A stretch of 64,000 nucleotides of DNA from Ahrensia sp. GTDB lineage: Bacteria; Pseudomonadota; Alphaproteobacteria; Rhizobiales; Rhizobiaceae. The notes below the pieces were generated by a model. That model saw only the letters and a list, made by a program, of their open reading frames with translations, had not been told where the DNA came from and made no database searches. Shown here piece by piece: positions 31,151-39,198 of the stretch. Within the stretch, counting starts at the first letter, position 1. Each line of letters starts with the position of its first letter. A program made the position numbers and the translations under genes. The DNA lies in NCBI GenBank assembly GCA_002706335.1, contig PAKZ01000009.1:62001-126000 (forward strand). Direction: 5' to 3'.

Positions 31151-32749
31151 ATGAACCTGACCCGCAGATCCTTCGGCGCGATGTCTGGTGCTGCATTGGC
31201 CATGGGCTTCGCCGCCTTCGTGTCCGCCGGTGCCGTAGCCAGCTTCGCCACCACCGCCGCCGCGCAAGAGAGCGAAACGCTCGTAATCGCGGTCCCGTCC
31301 GATCCGGCTGGCCTTGAGCCCGGCGCCAACAAGGCCGAGCCTGTCGGCAGTGAGATCATCCTCAACGTATTCGACACGCTGGTCGCCTGGAAGGCTCCGG
31401 ATTTCTCCGAGCTTGAGGGGCGACTTGCCAAGGGCTGGTCAATTTCCGAAGACGGCAGAACTTTTACCTTCGACCTGCAGGACGGCGTTGAGTTTCAGGA
31501 CGGTACCCCGTTCAATGCGGAAGCCGTAAAGTTCTCGCTGGAGCGTACAAAGGAGCTAAACCCTTACGTCAAGGCATCGCTCGGCATGATCGACAGCATC
31601 GAGACGACGACCGACAGCGAGGTTGTCGTCCACCTGAGCGAGCCTTACCCGGCGTTCATGTCGATCCTCGCCCAGCCGCAGGCGGCGATCGTCTCGCCCG
31701 CCGCAGTCGAGGAATACGGCGATGACTTCGCCAATCACCCTGTTGGCACGGGCCCGTTCGTTTTCCGCGCCTATGAGCCGGATACCCGCGTGGTGCTCGA
31801 CGCCAACCCCAAATATTTCCGCGGCGCGCCGAAACTGAAGCGCCTGATCTACCGGATCATCCCCGAGGCCTCGACCCGCAGGCTCGAACTGGAAAACGGC
31901 GGCATCGACATTATCCAGCAGCAAAGCCAGCTTTCGGCCGTTCCGACTGAGGAAATGAAGGCCTTCGCCAACAATCCCGACATCAAGATCATCGAGATGC
32001 CCTCGCAGATCATCCGCCAGCTCGAGTTCAACAACTCAAAGACGGATTCGCCGGTCGCCGACCTCAAGGTACGTGAAGCGATCGCCCACGCCATCGACTA
32101 TGACGGCCTACTCTCCGGAGTCTTCGACGGCACGGCAGAGCGCGTCTACGGTCCGCTCACCTCCAACAGCTGGGCCTTCGACCCGAAGGTCAAGGACCTC
32201 TCGCCGAAATATGATCCGGAACTGTCGAAGAAGCTTCTAGCCGAAGCCGGCTATAAGCCGGGCGACCTGACCCTCAAGCTCTATTCCTTCCAAGGCTCAC
32301 TTTGGGGCGATGTTGCAACCTTCGTTCAGGCCAATCTCGCGGCCGTAGGCATCAACGTCGAGATCGCCCAGACCGAGTTTCCGTCCTACCGCGCACTGCA
32401 TGTCGCGGGCGACTGGGACATCGCGCTCGATGGCCGCCAACCGTGGTACAACGACCCGGATGCACACATCACCATCGGTTATCTGTCGAGCCTCAGGGAC
32501 ACGGCCATGACCTTCCGCATGCCGGAGAACCAGTCGCTCGACGCGCTGATACTCAAGGCGCAGCAGGACCCCGACATGGATGCCCGTAAGGAGCTCTATT
32601 ACGAAATACAGGATGATCTCGTGAAAGAAGTACCGGCGGCTTACCTTTTCAGCCCGAAGCTAATCGTGTTCACTCGCGCGAATGTGGATGGTCTGGTCAT
32701 CAACTCGGCCCCGCCGCTGACCGAATACTGGAGCGTATCAAAGGAATAA
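31151..32749 (+). CDS. Peptide-type ABC substrate-binding protein (SBP family 5)
   Basis: This is a periplasmic binding protein of 532 residues in the DppA/OppA family. The N-terminus has a twin-arginine-like signal (LTRRSFGA, residues 3-10) with a long hydrophobic stretch and a cleavage region TTAAAQE near residue 38. The family segment with EFQDGTPFNAEAVKFSLER follows at about residues 115-133. A GAGGAG ribosome-binding site supports the start. It delivers substrate to the permeases at 32915-34769. The family also carries compounds other than peptides, and the neighbouring genes suggest a cyclic amide or sulfur compound. Confidence 0.93.
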   Translation: MNLTRRSFGAMSGAALAMGFAAFVSAGAVASFATTAAAQESETLVIAVPSDPAGLEPGANKAEPVGSEIILNVFDTLVAWKAPDFSELEGRLAKGWSISEDGRTFTFDLQDGVEFQDGTPFNAEAVKFSLERTKELNPYVKASLGMIDSIETTTDSEVVVHLSEPYPAFMSILAQPQAAIVSPAAVEEYGDDFANHPVGTGPFVFRAYEPDTRVVLDANPKYFRGAPKLKRLIYRIIPEASTRRLELENGGIDIIQQQSQLSAVPTEEMKAFANNPDIKIIEMPSQIIRQLEFNNSKTDSPVADLKVREAIAHAIDYDGLLSGVFDGTAERVYGPLTSNSWAFDPKVKDLSPKYDPELSKKLLAEAGYKPGDLTLKLYSFQGSLWGDVATFVQANLAAVGINVEIAQTEFPSYRALHVAGDWDIALDGRQPWYNDPDAHITIGYLSSLRDTAMTFRMPENQSLDALILKAQQDPDMDARKELYYEIQDDLVKEVPAAYLFSPKLIVFTRANVDGLVINSAPPLTEYWSVSKE

Positions 32750-32770
32750 TCGGGGCGCCCCCGATAAAGC

Positions 32771-32803
32771 CCGGCCCGCGCCCTGGAAAGGGTGGCGGGC
32801 CGG
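32771..32803 (+). other. Stable hairpin between binding-protein and permease genes
   Basis: CCGGCCCGCGCCC pairs with GGGTGGCGGGCCGG across a six-base loop, with one mismatch/bulge. There is no T-run. Hairpins at this place commonly protect the 3' end of a binding-protein message and lower permease expression, which fits the stoichiometry needed. Confidence 0.6.
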
Positions 32804-32914
32804 CGCGACACCACACGCGTTAGCCTTTAAAAGCAGCTTTGGCGGTCATGAAGGCACTGCACGGCTCGGGGCCCCGCCAACCGGGCCGTCTCCTTTCTTT
32901 CCCAGGGTGACTGA

Positions 32915-33925
32915 ATGTTTGCATTTCTCGTGCGGCGGCTGCTCGCACTGATACCGGTGCTGCTCCTGGTCCTGGTAATTGTGTTTTCGCTGGTCCGCCT
33001 CATTCCAGGCGATCCTGCCGTTACGTTGCTCGGCCCTGGCGCCACCGAAGACCAGATTGCCGCGCTGAGAGCCCAGCTCGATCTCGACCAACCAGCGTTG
33101 GTCCAGTTCTGGAGCTATTTAACCGGGCTTCTACATGGCGACATGGGCAATTCGCTAAAGAGCGGCCAGCCGGTTCTGAGCGAAATTCTGATCCGCCTGC
33201 CGGCAACGCTCGAAATCTCGATCACTGCGGTCCTGATAGCTATTCTGGTCGGCATTCCAATCGGCGTCGTCTCTGCCACGCGCGCCAATTCGGGCTTCGA
33301 CCACAGCGTGCGTGTGATCTCTCTGACGGGTGTTTCGATGCCGGCCTTCCTGCTCGCGCTCTTGCTGCAACTGGTGTTTGCCACCTGGCTCGGCTGGCTG
33401 CCGGTGTCGGGCCGCATCTCGCCCTATTTCTTCGTTGACCGCGTCACTGGCTTTTCGATCATCGATGCCTGGCTTTCCGGCGAGCCCGGCGCGGTGGCAA
33501 GTGCGATCTCCCATATGGTGCTGCCGACCACCGTGCTCGCGGTGTTCCTGGCGGCGACGCTTGGCCGGTTCGTTCGCTCCACCATGCTGGAAGTTATGGA
33601 CGAGGATTTCGTGCGCACCGCCCGCGCCAAGGGCCTGAGCCGCCACGATGTCGTCTATAACCATGCGCTGCGCAATTCGCTGCTGCCCGCCATCACCGTG
33701 ATTGGTCTCAAATTCGCCGAGATGCTCGGCGGCGCGATCCTCACCGAGACGATTTTCTCGTGGCCGGGGATCGGCCGTTACATGTTCGAGGCGATCCGCA
33801 ACCGCGACTACCCCGTCATTCAGGGCGCGACACTGGTTTTCGCGCTGATGTTCATGCTGACCTCGCTGATCGTCGATATTCTTTATGCCGTGCTCGACCC
33901 GCGCGTGCGCCGCAAGATGCGTTGA
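32915..33925 (+). CDS. Peptide-type ABC permease (DppB-like)
   Basis: This is an integral membrane permease of 336 residues in the DppB/OppB family. It begins with MFAFLVRRLLALIPVLLLV, the classic first segment. It has the RLIPGDPA loop and the EAA motif region RTARAKGLSRHDVVYNHALRNS (about residues 232-253), where the ATPase docks. AGGGTGA precedes the ATG. It pairs with the DppC-like protein encoded 10 bases downstream and with the fused ATPase in the divergent operon. Confidence 0.93.
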   Translation: MFAFLVRRLLALIPVLLLVLVIVFSLVRLIPGDPAVTLLGPGATEDQIAALRAQLDLDQPALVQFWSYLTGLLHGDMGNSLKSGQPVLSEILIRLPATLEISITAVLIAILVGIPIGVVSATRANSGFDHSVRVISLTGVSMPAFLLALLLQLVFATWLGWLPVSGRISPYFFVDRVTGFSIIDAWLSGEPGAVASAISHMVLPTTVLAVFLAATLGRFVRSTMLEVMDEDFVRTARAKGLSRHDVVYNHALRNSLLPAITVIGLKFAEMLGGAILTETIFSWPGIGRYMFEAIRNRDYPVIQGATLVFALMFMLTSLIVDILYAVLDPRVRRKMR

Positions 33926-33935
33926 GGAGACCGCC

Positions 33936-34769
33936 ATGTCCGACCTGAAACGCTTTCTTGCCAACAACACGCTCGCCCTCGTCGGCACGATCGTGCTTGC
34001 CATCCTGCTCCTCGCAGTCCTCATTGGCCCCTTCTTCCTGCCGTCGCCGCTCGCCATCGACATGGCCGCCAAACTGCAGCCACCATCGTTCAGCCATTGG
34101 CTCGGGACCGACAATTTCGGGCGCGACATGCTGTCCCGCGTTCTGAACGGCGGGCGCTACACGCTGGCGATCGGCGTGTTCGTGGTTGCCGCGGCCTTCA
34201 TCGTCGGCGTGTTCTTCGGCCTCGTTGCTGGTTTTGCCGGCGGCATCGTCGATACCGTGATCATGCGCATCGTTGACGCGATCCTATCGTTTCCAGCCCT
34301 CGTGCTGGCTATCGCGCTTGCCGCCGCCTTCGGCCCGAGCCTGCAGAACGCCATGATTGCGGTCGCGATCACGCTCGCCCCGCAATTTGCCCGTGTCGCC
34401 CGCGCCCAGTCGCTCGGCGTATCCTCCAGACTTTACGTTGAGGCAGCCTATGCGCTGGGCCTTCCAAGGGGTCGCATCCTCAACCGCTACATTCTGGTCA
34501 ATTCGATTGGCCCCTTGCTGGTGCAGGCCTCGCTCGCCTTCGGCAGCGCCATCCTGCAGACATCAGCGCTCGGCTTCCTCGGCCTCGGAGCCCAGCCACC
34601 GATGCCGGAATGGGGCGCGGACGTCTCGGCGAATCTGAGCTTCGTGCGCTCGAGCCCATGGACCGCGCTCGGCCCCGGCTTTGCGATCCTGATCACCGTG
34701 CTCTCCTTCAACCTGATCGGGGACAGCCTCGCCGACTGGTTCAATCCGCGCCGCAGGAGTGCCGCATGA
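33936..34769 (+). CDS. Peptide-type ABC permease (DppC-like)
   Basis: This is an integral membrane permease of 277 residues in the DppC/OppC family. It contains the LGTDNFGRDMLSR signature (about residues 54-66) and the EAA loop YVEAAYALGLPRGRILNRYIL. The frame is open upstream, but the ATG at 33936 is preceded by GAGGAG. Its stop overlaps the next gene as ATGA, so the signal-less binding-protein homologue is translationally coupled to it. Confidence 0.93.
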   Translation: MSDLKRFLANNTLALVGTIVLAILLLAVLIGPFFLPSPLAIDMAAKLQPPSFSHWLGTDNFGRDMLSRVLNGGRYTLAIGVFVVAAAFIVGVFFGLVAGFAGGIVDTVIMRIVDAILSFPALVLAIALAAAFGPSLQNAMIAVAITLAPQFARVARAQSLGVSSRLYVEAAYALGLPRGRILNRYILVNSIGPLLVQASLAFGSAILQTSALGFLGLGAQPPMPEWGADVSANLSFVRSSPWTALGPGFAILITVLSFNLIGDSLADWFNPRRRSAA

Positions 34770-36127
34770 TCACGATCGCGCTCGAAAAGATCGACTTCAT
34801 GCCGCCCGACCGGGTCACCGACGATGCCAGCGTCCTGACGCTTAAGAACCTGGTGCTGGAGCCGATGTTGCGCTGGGAAAACGGCGCGGCCCGGCCGGGA
34901 TTGTTCGACCGCTGGCATCTCTCCGGCGACGGCCGCCACTGGACCCTGACGCTGCGCGATGGCGCCGCCTATCACGACGGCACGCCGGTGACGGCGGACG
35001 ATGCCAGGCGCTTCATCGCCTCGATCTGCGATGCCCGCGACATGTTCGGCATGCCGTGGTCCTATGCGCGCTATCTGGAAGGCGCCGAGATCACCGCTGA
35101 CGGCAGCGTACTTTCGATCGCGACGCCGGACGCCTTTCCCGATCTGCCGGACATTCTCTCCGAATTCTACCTGCCGAAGATCGCCGCCGACGGAAACGCC
35201 ACAATCGGCACGGGGCCGTGGCAGGTCGTCGCCTTCGAGCGCGGCGCCTCCGTGACCCTTCGCCACAGCGACGGGCGCGAGCTGCGTCTGGTGGCGATGC
35301 CGGACGCCGAAGCGCGGCTTCAGGCGCTGAGCGCCGGCGACATCGATGTAGCCACCCATCTGGAGCGGCTCGAGCCCCCGCGGCGGAGCCTTGACTGCCA
35401 TGTCTGGCACGAACAGCCGACCACGCTTTCCGTGATCGCCTACATGAACGGCAGGGAAGGGGCCTTCGCGGACCCCGTCCTCCGGCGCGCCGCCAATCTT
35501 GCCATCGACCGCAAGACACTGATTTCCGAGGTCATGGGCGGGCTCGGCGTGCCGGCGAAAACCATCGTCAGCCCATTCCACAACGGCATGGCCGATGAAA
35601 TGCCCGATATCCCCTTCGATCCGGAAAGGGCCGCGGCCCTCGTCGCCGCCTCCGACGCGCCGAAGACGATCGCCCTGCGCACGCCGCTCTATATGCCCGA
35701 ACGTGCGCCCGAGATTGCAGGCTTTATCGCGAAGAGCCTTGAGGCAGTCGGCTTTGCCGTCACCATCGACACCGCCCGCGATCGTCCGGGCTATGCCCGC
35801 GAACTCGGCGCGAAGAAGGCCGGCGATCTTGCGATCTTCGATTCCTCGCCCCACAGCACGTTCCGGGTGTTGGACGACAAGATCTCGTCGCGCTCCCGCG
35901 CCGTTTGGTGGCAAGGCGTCGAGGACCATGAGGCCGATCAGCTATTCGAAACCGCGCGGCGCACAGTCGGGGCAGGGGCGCGCGCGGAAGCCTATGCCCG
36001 CGTGCTCGCCCATCTCGGCGCCCACCCGCACTGGCTCTATCTGTTCCACCCCATCGATTGCATGGCGCATGCCGCCGGGCTCGACGGCTTCAGCCTCGAC
36101 CCCAAGGGCTATCTCAACGTCGCCTGA
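34766..36127 (+). CDS. Cytoplasmic SBP family 5-like protein without signal peptide
   Basis: This is a 453-residue protein with the fold of a peptide-type binding protein: the LEPMLRW opening, LRDGAAYHDGTPVTADDARR (about residues 69-88) and TIGTGPWQV are the usual landmarks. It begins directly with MITIALEKIDF and has no signal peptide, transmembrane segment or lipobox, and no in-frame upstream start adds one. It should therefore stay in the cytoplasm. SgrR-type regulators also use a cytoplasmic SBP_bac_5 domain as ligand sensor, but no helix-turn-helix is visible here. It is coupled to the permease by ATGA. A sensing or carrier role is speculative. Confidence 0.85.
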   Translation: MITIALEKIDFMPPDRVTDDASVLTLKNLVLEPMLRWENGAARPGLFDRWHLSGDGRHWTLTLRDGAAYHDGTPVTADDARRFIASICDARDMFGMPWSYARYLEGAEITADGSVLSIATPDAFPDLPDILSEFYLPKIAADGNATIGTGPWQVVAFERGASVTLRHSDGRELRLVAMPDAEARLQALSAGDIDVATHLERLEPPRRSLDCHVWHEQPTTLSVIAYMNGREGAFADPVLRRAANLAIDRKTLISEVMGGLGVPAKTIVSPFHNGMADEMPDIPFDPERAAALVAASDAPKTIALRTPLYMPERAPEIAGFIAKSLEAVGFAVTIDTARDRPGYARELGAKKAGDLAIFDSSPHSTFRVLDDKISSRSRAVWWQGVEDHEADQLFETARRTVGAGARAEAYARVLAHLGAHPHWLYLFHPIDCMAHAAGLDGFSLDPKGYLNVA

Positions 36128-36144
36128 ATCAAAAGAGGATAATC

Positions 36145-36540
36145 ATGACCACCGAACGCCTGAAAGAATGCGCGATCACCTTCTACTACTACGAAGACAT
36201 CCACGCGGTCGCCCCGTTCTACGAGGATGTGCTCGGCTTCGAACTCGTGCTCGACCAGGGTCTCGCCCGGATCTACCGGATCGCCGGCAACGCCTATTTC
36301 GGCATTGTCGACGGCAACAGGGGCCATCTGAAGCACCAGCCGAAGAGCGCCGCGCTGCTCACGATCGTCTCCGAGGATGTCGCCGGCTGGCACGTGAAGC
36401 TGACGACGGCTGGGGTGGCAGGCCTTTCCGAGATGCTGCACGGCAATTACTGCGAGCACTTCTTCTTCGAGGATCCGGCAGGCTACGCGATCGAGATCCA
36501 GCGCTTTCACAATCCCGAGGTCGCCAAGCTGTTCAAATGA
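36145..36540 (+). CDS. VOC-superfamily (glyoxalase/dioxygenase-like) protein
   Basis: This is a 131-residue single-module vicinal-oxygen-chelate protein with two beta-alpha-beta repeats. The first has FYYYEDIHAVAPFYEDVLGFELV (broken by the usual helix) and the last has FFFEDPAGYAIEIQRF, with the C-terminal metal glutamate in AIEIQ. AGAGGA lies before the ATG at 36145. The stop overlaps the next start as ATGA. Family members include glyoxalases, epimerases and ring-opening dioxygenases. No specific reaction can be assigned, but it probably acts in the same pathway. Confidence 0.85.
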   Translation: MTTERLKECAITFYYYEDIHAVAPFYEDVLGFELVLDQGLARIYRIAGNAYFGIVDGNRGHLKHQPKSAALLTIVSEDVAGWHVKLTTAGVAGLSEMLHGNYCEHFFFEDPAGYAIEIQRFHNPEVAKLFK

Positions 36541-38366
36541 CCACCGAAAAGACAGCCACCGGGGGAGGGGTTCACGACGCGGCGATCCTGCCGCTGCTCG
36601 CCCGCTTCACCCATGAGGACAAGGAAGCCAAGGGGCTGCGCGCCTTCAGCGGCGAGGCGGCCGGGCCGCGCCGGCCGGTGCATTTCACCGCCGCCGAAAT
36701 GGCCTTCATGTTTCCGGCACTGCTGCTGCATGCGCCTGATGGCGGCGGCAAGACCACCTTCGCCCGACTGCTGTCCGACGCGCTGAACGGGGAGGGGCGT
36801 GCCCGCGACCATCTCCTCCGCCCGGCCTATCGCAATGCCGAGGGCGACCTTCTGGCACAGGACCTGCCGGACGTGTTGCCGGAGGCCGTTCTCTGCGGCC
36901 GTGACGACGACGCGGAAGCCCTGCTTGCCACTACCCTCGCCCGTGGCAACACGCCGGTTCTCCTGATCATCGACGCGCTCGAAACCCGTGCCGATCCCGA
37001 AGCGCTGCTCGCCCGCTCGGCGACCGCCGTCGGCGACAATCCGAAACTCCGGCTTCTCATCCTCTGCGAAAGCCGGGCGCTCGAAGGCATCCGCCGCCCG
37101 GCAGGCATCCCCGAATACGGGCTTCTCGGCCTTACGAGGCCGGGCCGCGCACCGTTCGAGCGCGGGGACGGGCTTTCCGCTGCCGATGACGATCGGGATT
37201 ACGTGCTCCCCGGCCTCTGGCGGCTTTCGCTCGAACACGGCCGGCCGGTGGCACCCCGCGAGGTCGCCGCGCTCGCCCCGGCCGATGCCGACTGGGCCGA
37301 GACCTTCCGCGATGCCACGGCGCTTGAGGCGATGAGCGACGAGGCGCTGCTTGAAGCCGTTACCGCCCGGCCGGACCGGTGGGTCGGCCCGCTCGACCTT
37401 CTCTGCGACTGGATCGGCCCCGATGCGCCACGCGCCGCAGCATTGGCGCGCGGCCTTGCCCGTTCGGACGCTAATCTTCCCGTCCTGCTCTGTGCCGGAA
37501 AGCTTGTCGCCACCGGCACGGCCGAGACCGAGGCGCTGACCGCCGCGCTGGTTGACGCGATCGCGACAAGCGGCGCGCCGTCGGGCCTCCGGCGGCGTGC
37601 GGGCGAGGTTCTCGCCCTGCTCGGCGATTCGCGCGACCTCGAAGCGCTGGCGAGCGTTTCGGCAGGCCTTTACCCGATGGGCGGCGATATCCACTCGAAT
37701 TCCGCGCCGGCGCACCACGCCCCGGTCGGCGATTTCCGGATCGGCGTCTACCCGGTCGTCAACGCCGCCTATCTCCGCTTCGTCACCGAAACCGGCCGGC
37801 CATGGAAAAGCTTTAACGGCCGCAACCCGGAGCGTGCCTCCCATCCGGCAACCGACCTCACCTGGCATGACGCCCGCGCTTACTGCGCCTGGGTCACGGA
37901 GAAATGGCGCGCCGAGGGGCGGATCGGGCCGGGCGAGATCGCCCGCCTGCCGCTAGAGCGCGAATGGGAGGCGGCCGCGCGCGGGCCCTCCGGCCGTCTC
38001 TATCCATGGGGCGAGGCGTGGGCTGCGGAACATGCCAATGGCGAGGAAACCGGCTTCAACGACATCTGCACCGTCGGCCTGTTTCCCGAAGGCCGCGCGC
38101 CGTCGGGAGCGCTCGACATGGCGGGGCAGGTCTGGGAATGGTGCACGACGCTCTGGGGCCCGGACATGGCCACGCCCTCCTTCGCCTTCCCATGGCAGGC
38201 GGATGGCCGCGAGGCGCTCGATGCCCCCGCCGATATCCGCCGGGTGCTACGCGGCGGCTGCTTCTCAAGCCCTGCGTGGAAAGCAAACGGCGTCTATCGC
38301 GGCTCGCTCGAACCCGCAGGCTCCTGGCGCGGTAACGGCTTTAGAGTGATTGTAGCGAGGAGCTGA
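36537..38366 (+). CDS. P-loop (STAND-like) NTPase fused to FGE/SUMF1 domain
   Basis: This is a 609-residue fusion protein. Residues about 55-230 form a small P-loop NTPase with Walker A APDGGGKT (66-73), Walker B VLLIIDALE (Asp146) and a sensor-like LILCESR (174-180). Residues about 230-375 look like helical repeats ending in RRAGEVLALLGDSRDL. Residues about 378-609 are an FGE-sulfatase (SUMF1) domain: YPMGGD, RLPLEREWEAAARG, LYPWGEAW, DMAGQVWEWC and RGGCF. This order resembles NACHT/STAND-FGE proteins. The two active-site cysteines of true formylglycine-generating enzyme are missing; only Cys575, in RGGCF, is nearby. It is coupled to the VOC gene by ATGA and ends the operon. Its function is unknown. 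Confidence 0.82.
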   Translation: MTTEKTATGGGVHDAAILPLLARFTHEDKEAKGLRAFSGEAAGPRRPVHFTAAEMAFMFPALLLHAPDGGGKTTFARLLSDALNGEGRARDHLLRPAYRNAEGDLLAQDLPDVLPEAVLCGRDDDAEALLATTLARGNTPVLLIIDALETRADPEALLARSATAVGDNPKLRLLILCESRALEGIRRPAGIPEYGLLGLTRPGRAPFERGDGLSAADDDRDYVLPGLWRLSLEHGRPVAPREVAALAPADADWAETFRDATALEAMSDEALLEAVTARPDRWVGPLDLLCDWIGPDAPRAAALARGLARSDANLPVLLCAGKLVATGTAETEALTAALVDAIATSGAPSGLRRRAGEVLALLGDSRDLEALASVSAGLYPMGGDIHSNSAPAHHAPVGDFRIGVYPVVNAAYLRFVTETGRPWKSFNGRNPERASHPATDLTWHDARAYCAWVTEKWRAEGRIGPGEIARLPLEREWEAAARGPSGRLYPWGEAWAAEHANGEETGFNDICTVGLFPEGRAPSGALDMAGQVWEWCTTLWGPDMATPSFAFPWQADGREALDAPADIRRVLRGGCFSSPAWKANGVYRGSLEPAGSWRGNGFRVIVARS

Positions 38367-38441
38367 AATAGGATCAAAGTTAGGGAGATAGTTCAAGAAT
38401 ACATAAAACCCTTATAATATCAGTATCTTAAGAGTTTCAAT

Positions 38442-38531
<90 letters not shown>

Positions 38532-38657
38532 GACCGGGTCGTCATTGCATGAAACGGCAAATCTGCGCAACTGCGAAAACGTCGCCTTTTGTTTCGCCAT
38601 CCGCCTGATCCGTCGGCCATTCTCCAGCGTAGCCAAATATGAAACAAGGAGAGGACG

Positions 38658-39059
38658 ATGATAGACGGATCGACGCTCGCGCGCGTTGCCGGCGCCGCGT
38701 TCCTGACTGTTGGTGTCTCAACCGGGGCCCAAGCAGAGTGGCTGCAGAGCGAACGCGAAATAAGATCGCTCGTTTCGGGAAAACGCGTTTACCTGAAGGT
38801 CCCTTTGGGCGGCGAGTTTCCGCTGTATTACGCGCCATCGGGGAAGGTGACGGGTGACGGATCCGCGCTCGGACTCGCAAAACACTTCGCGCCGCGAGAA
38901 ACGGGACGCTGGTGGGTGAGCGCCGGCAAACTCTGCCAGCAATTCCCGAGTTGGTATGACGGCGATACGAAATGTTTCCAACTTGCGCCGACCGACAAAA
39001 CGCGTTTGCGCTGTCGCCGGGATGATGGATATAGCGGACGGGCGCGCATTGCCAATTAA
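38658..39059 (+). CDS. Small exported protein, DUF995-like
   Basis: This is a 133-residue protein with a signal peptide (about residues 1-26, cleavage near GAQA-EW) and a small secreted domain. Two cysteines sit in GKLCQQFPSWYDGDTKCFQL (the end of a GRWWVSAGKLC strand), with a third in the tail. The W...LC...W...CF pattern is reminiscent of DUF995-type periplasmic proteins of rhizobia, but the match is by eye. AAGGAGAGG precedes the ATG. It has no obvious operon partner. A periplasmic or envelope role is all that can be said. Confidence 0.72.
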   Translation: MIDGSTLARVAGAAFLTVGVSTGAQAEWLQSEREIRSLVSGKRVYLKVPLGGEFPLYYAPSGKVTGDGSALGLAKHFAPRETGRWWVSAGKLCQQFPSWYDGDTKCFQLAPTDKTRLRCRRDDGYSGRARIAN

Positions 39060-39198
39060 CGGGCGGGGAGGGGCGCTGACGAGCTCATTGTGGCAAAATT
39101 GGACACCGCAATACCCCGCATCTCGCAGCGCAGCATTAACGGTTTGAAAAATCCTGTCGGCTAACGTGAGCCTTCCGAGGCCATAAAGTGTTGGCCCG

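Noticed and set aside
34487-35929. A 480-codon open frame antisense to the permease and signal-less binding-protein genes
   Set aside because: It mirrors the codons of a real gene in GC-rich DNA, has no recognisable domain and no ribosome-binding site, and the sense frame carries clear family motifs.
36507-37868. A 453-codon open frame antisense to the NTPase-FGE gene
   Set aside because: Arginine- and glycine-rich shadow of the sense gene, without motifs; the sense gene is coupled to its neighbour by ATGA.
36537-38366. The FGE/SUMF1 domain as the formylglycine-generating enzyme for the sulfatase at 52182-53873
   Set aside because: Both active-site cysteines are missing, and the gene belongs to another operon 14 kb away. 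The true FGE is probably elsewhere.
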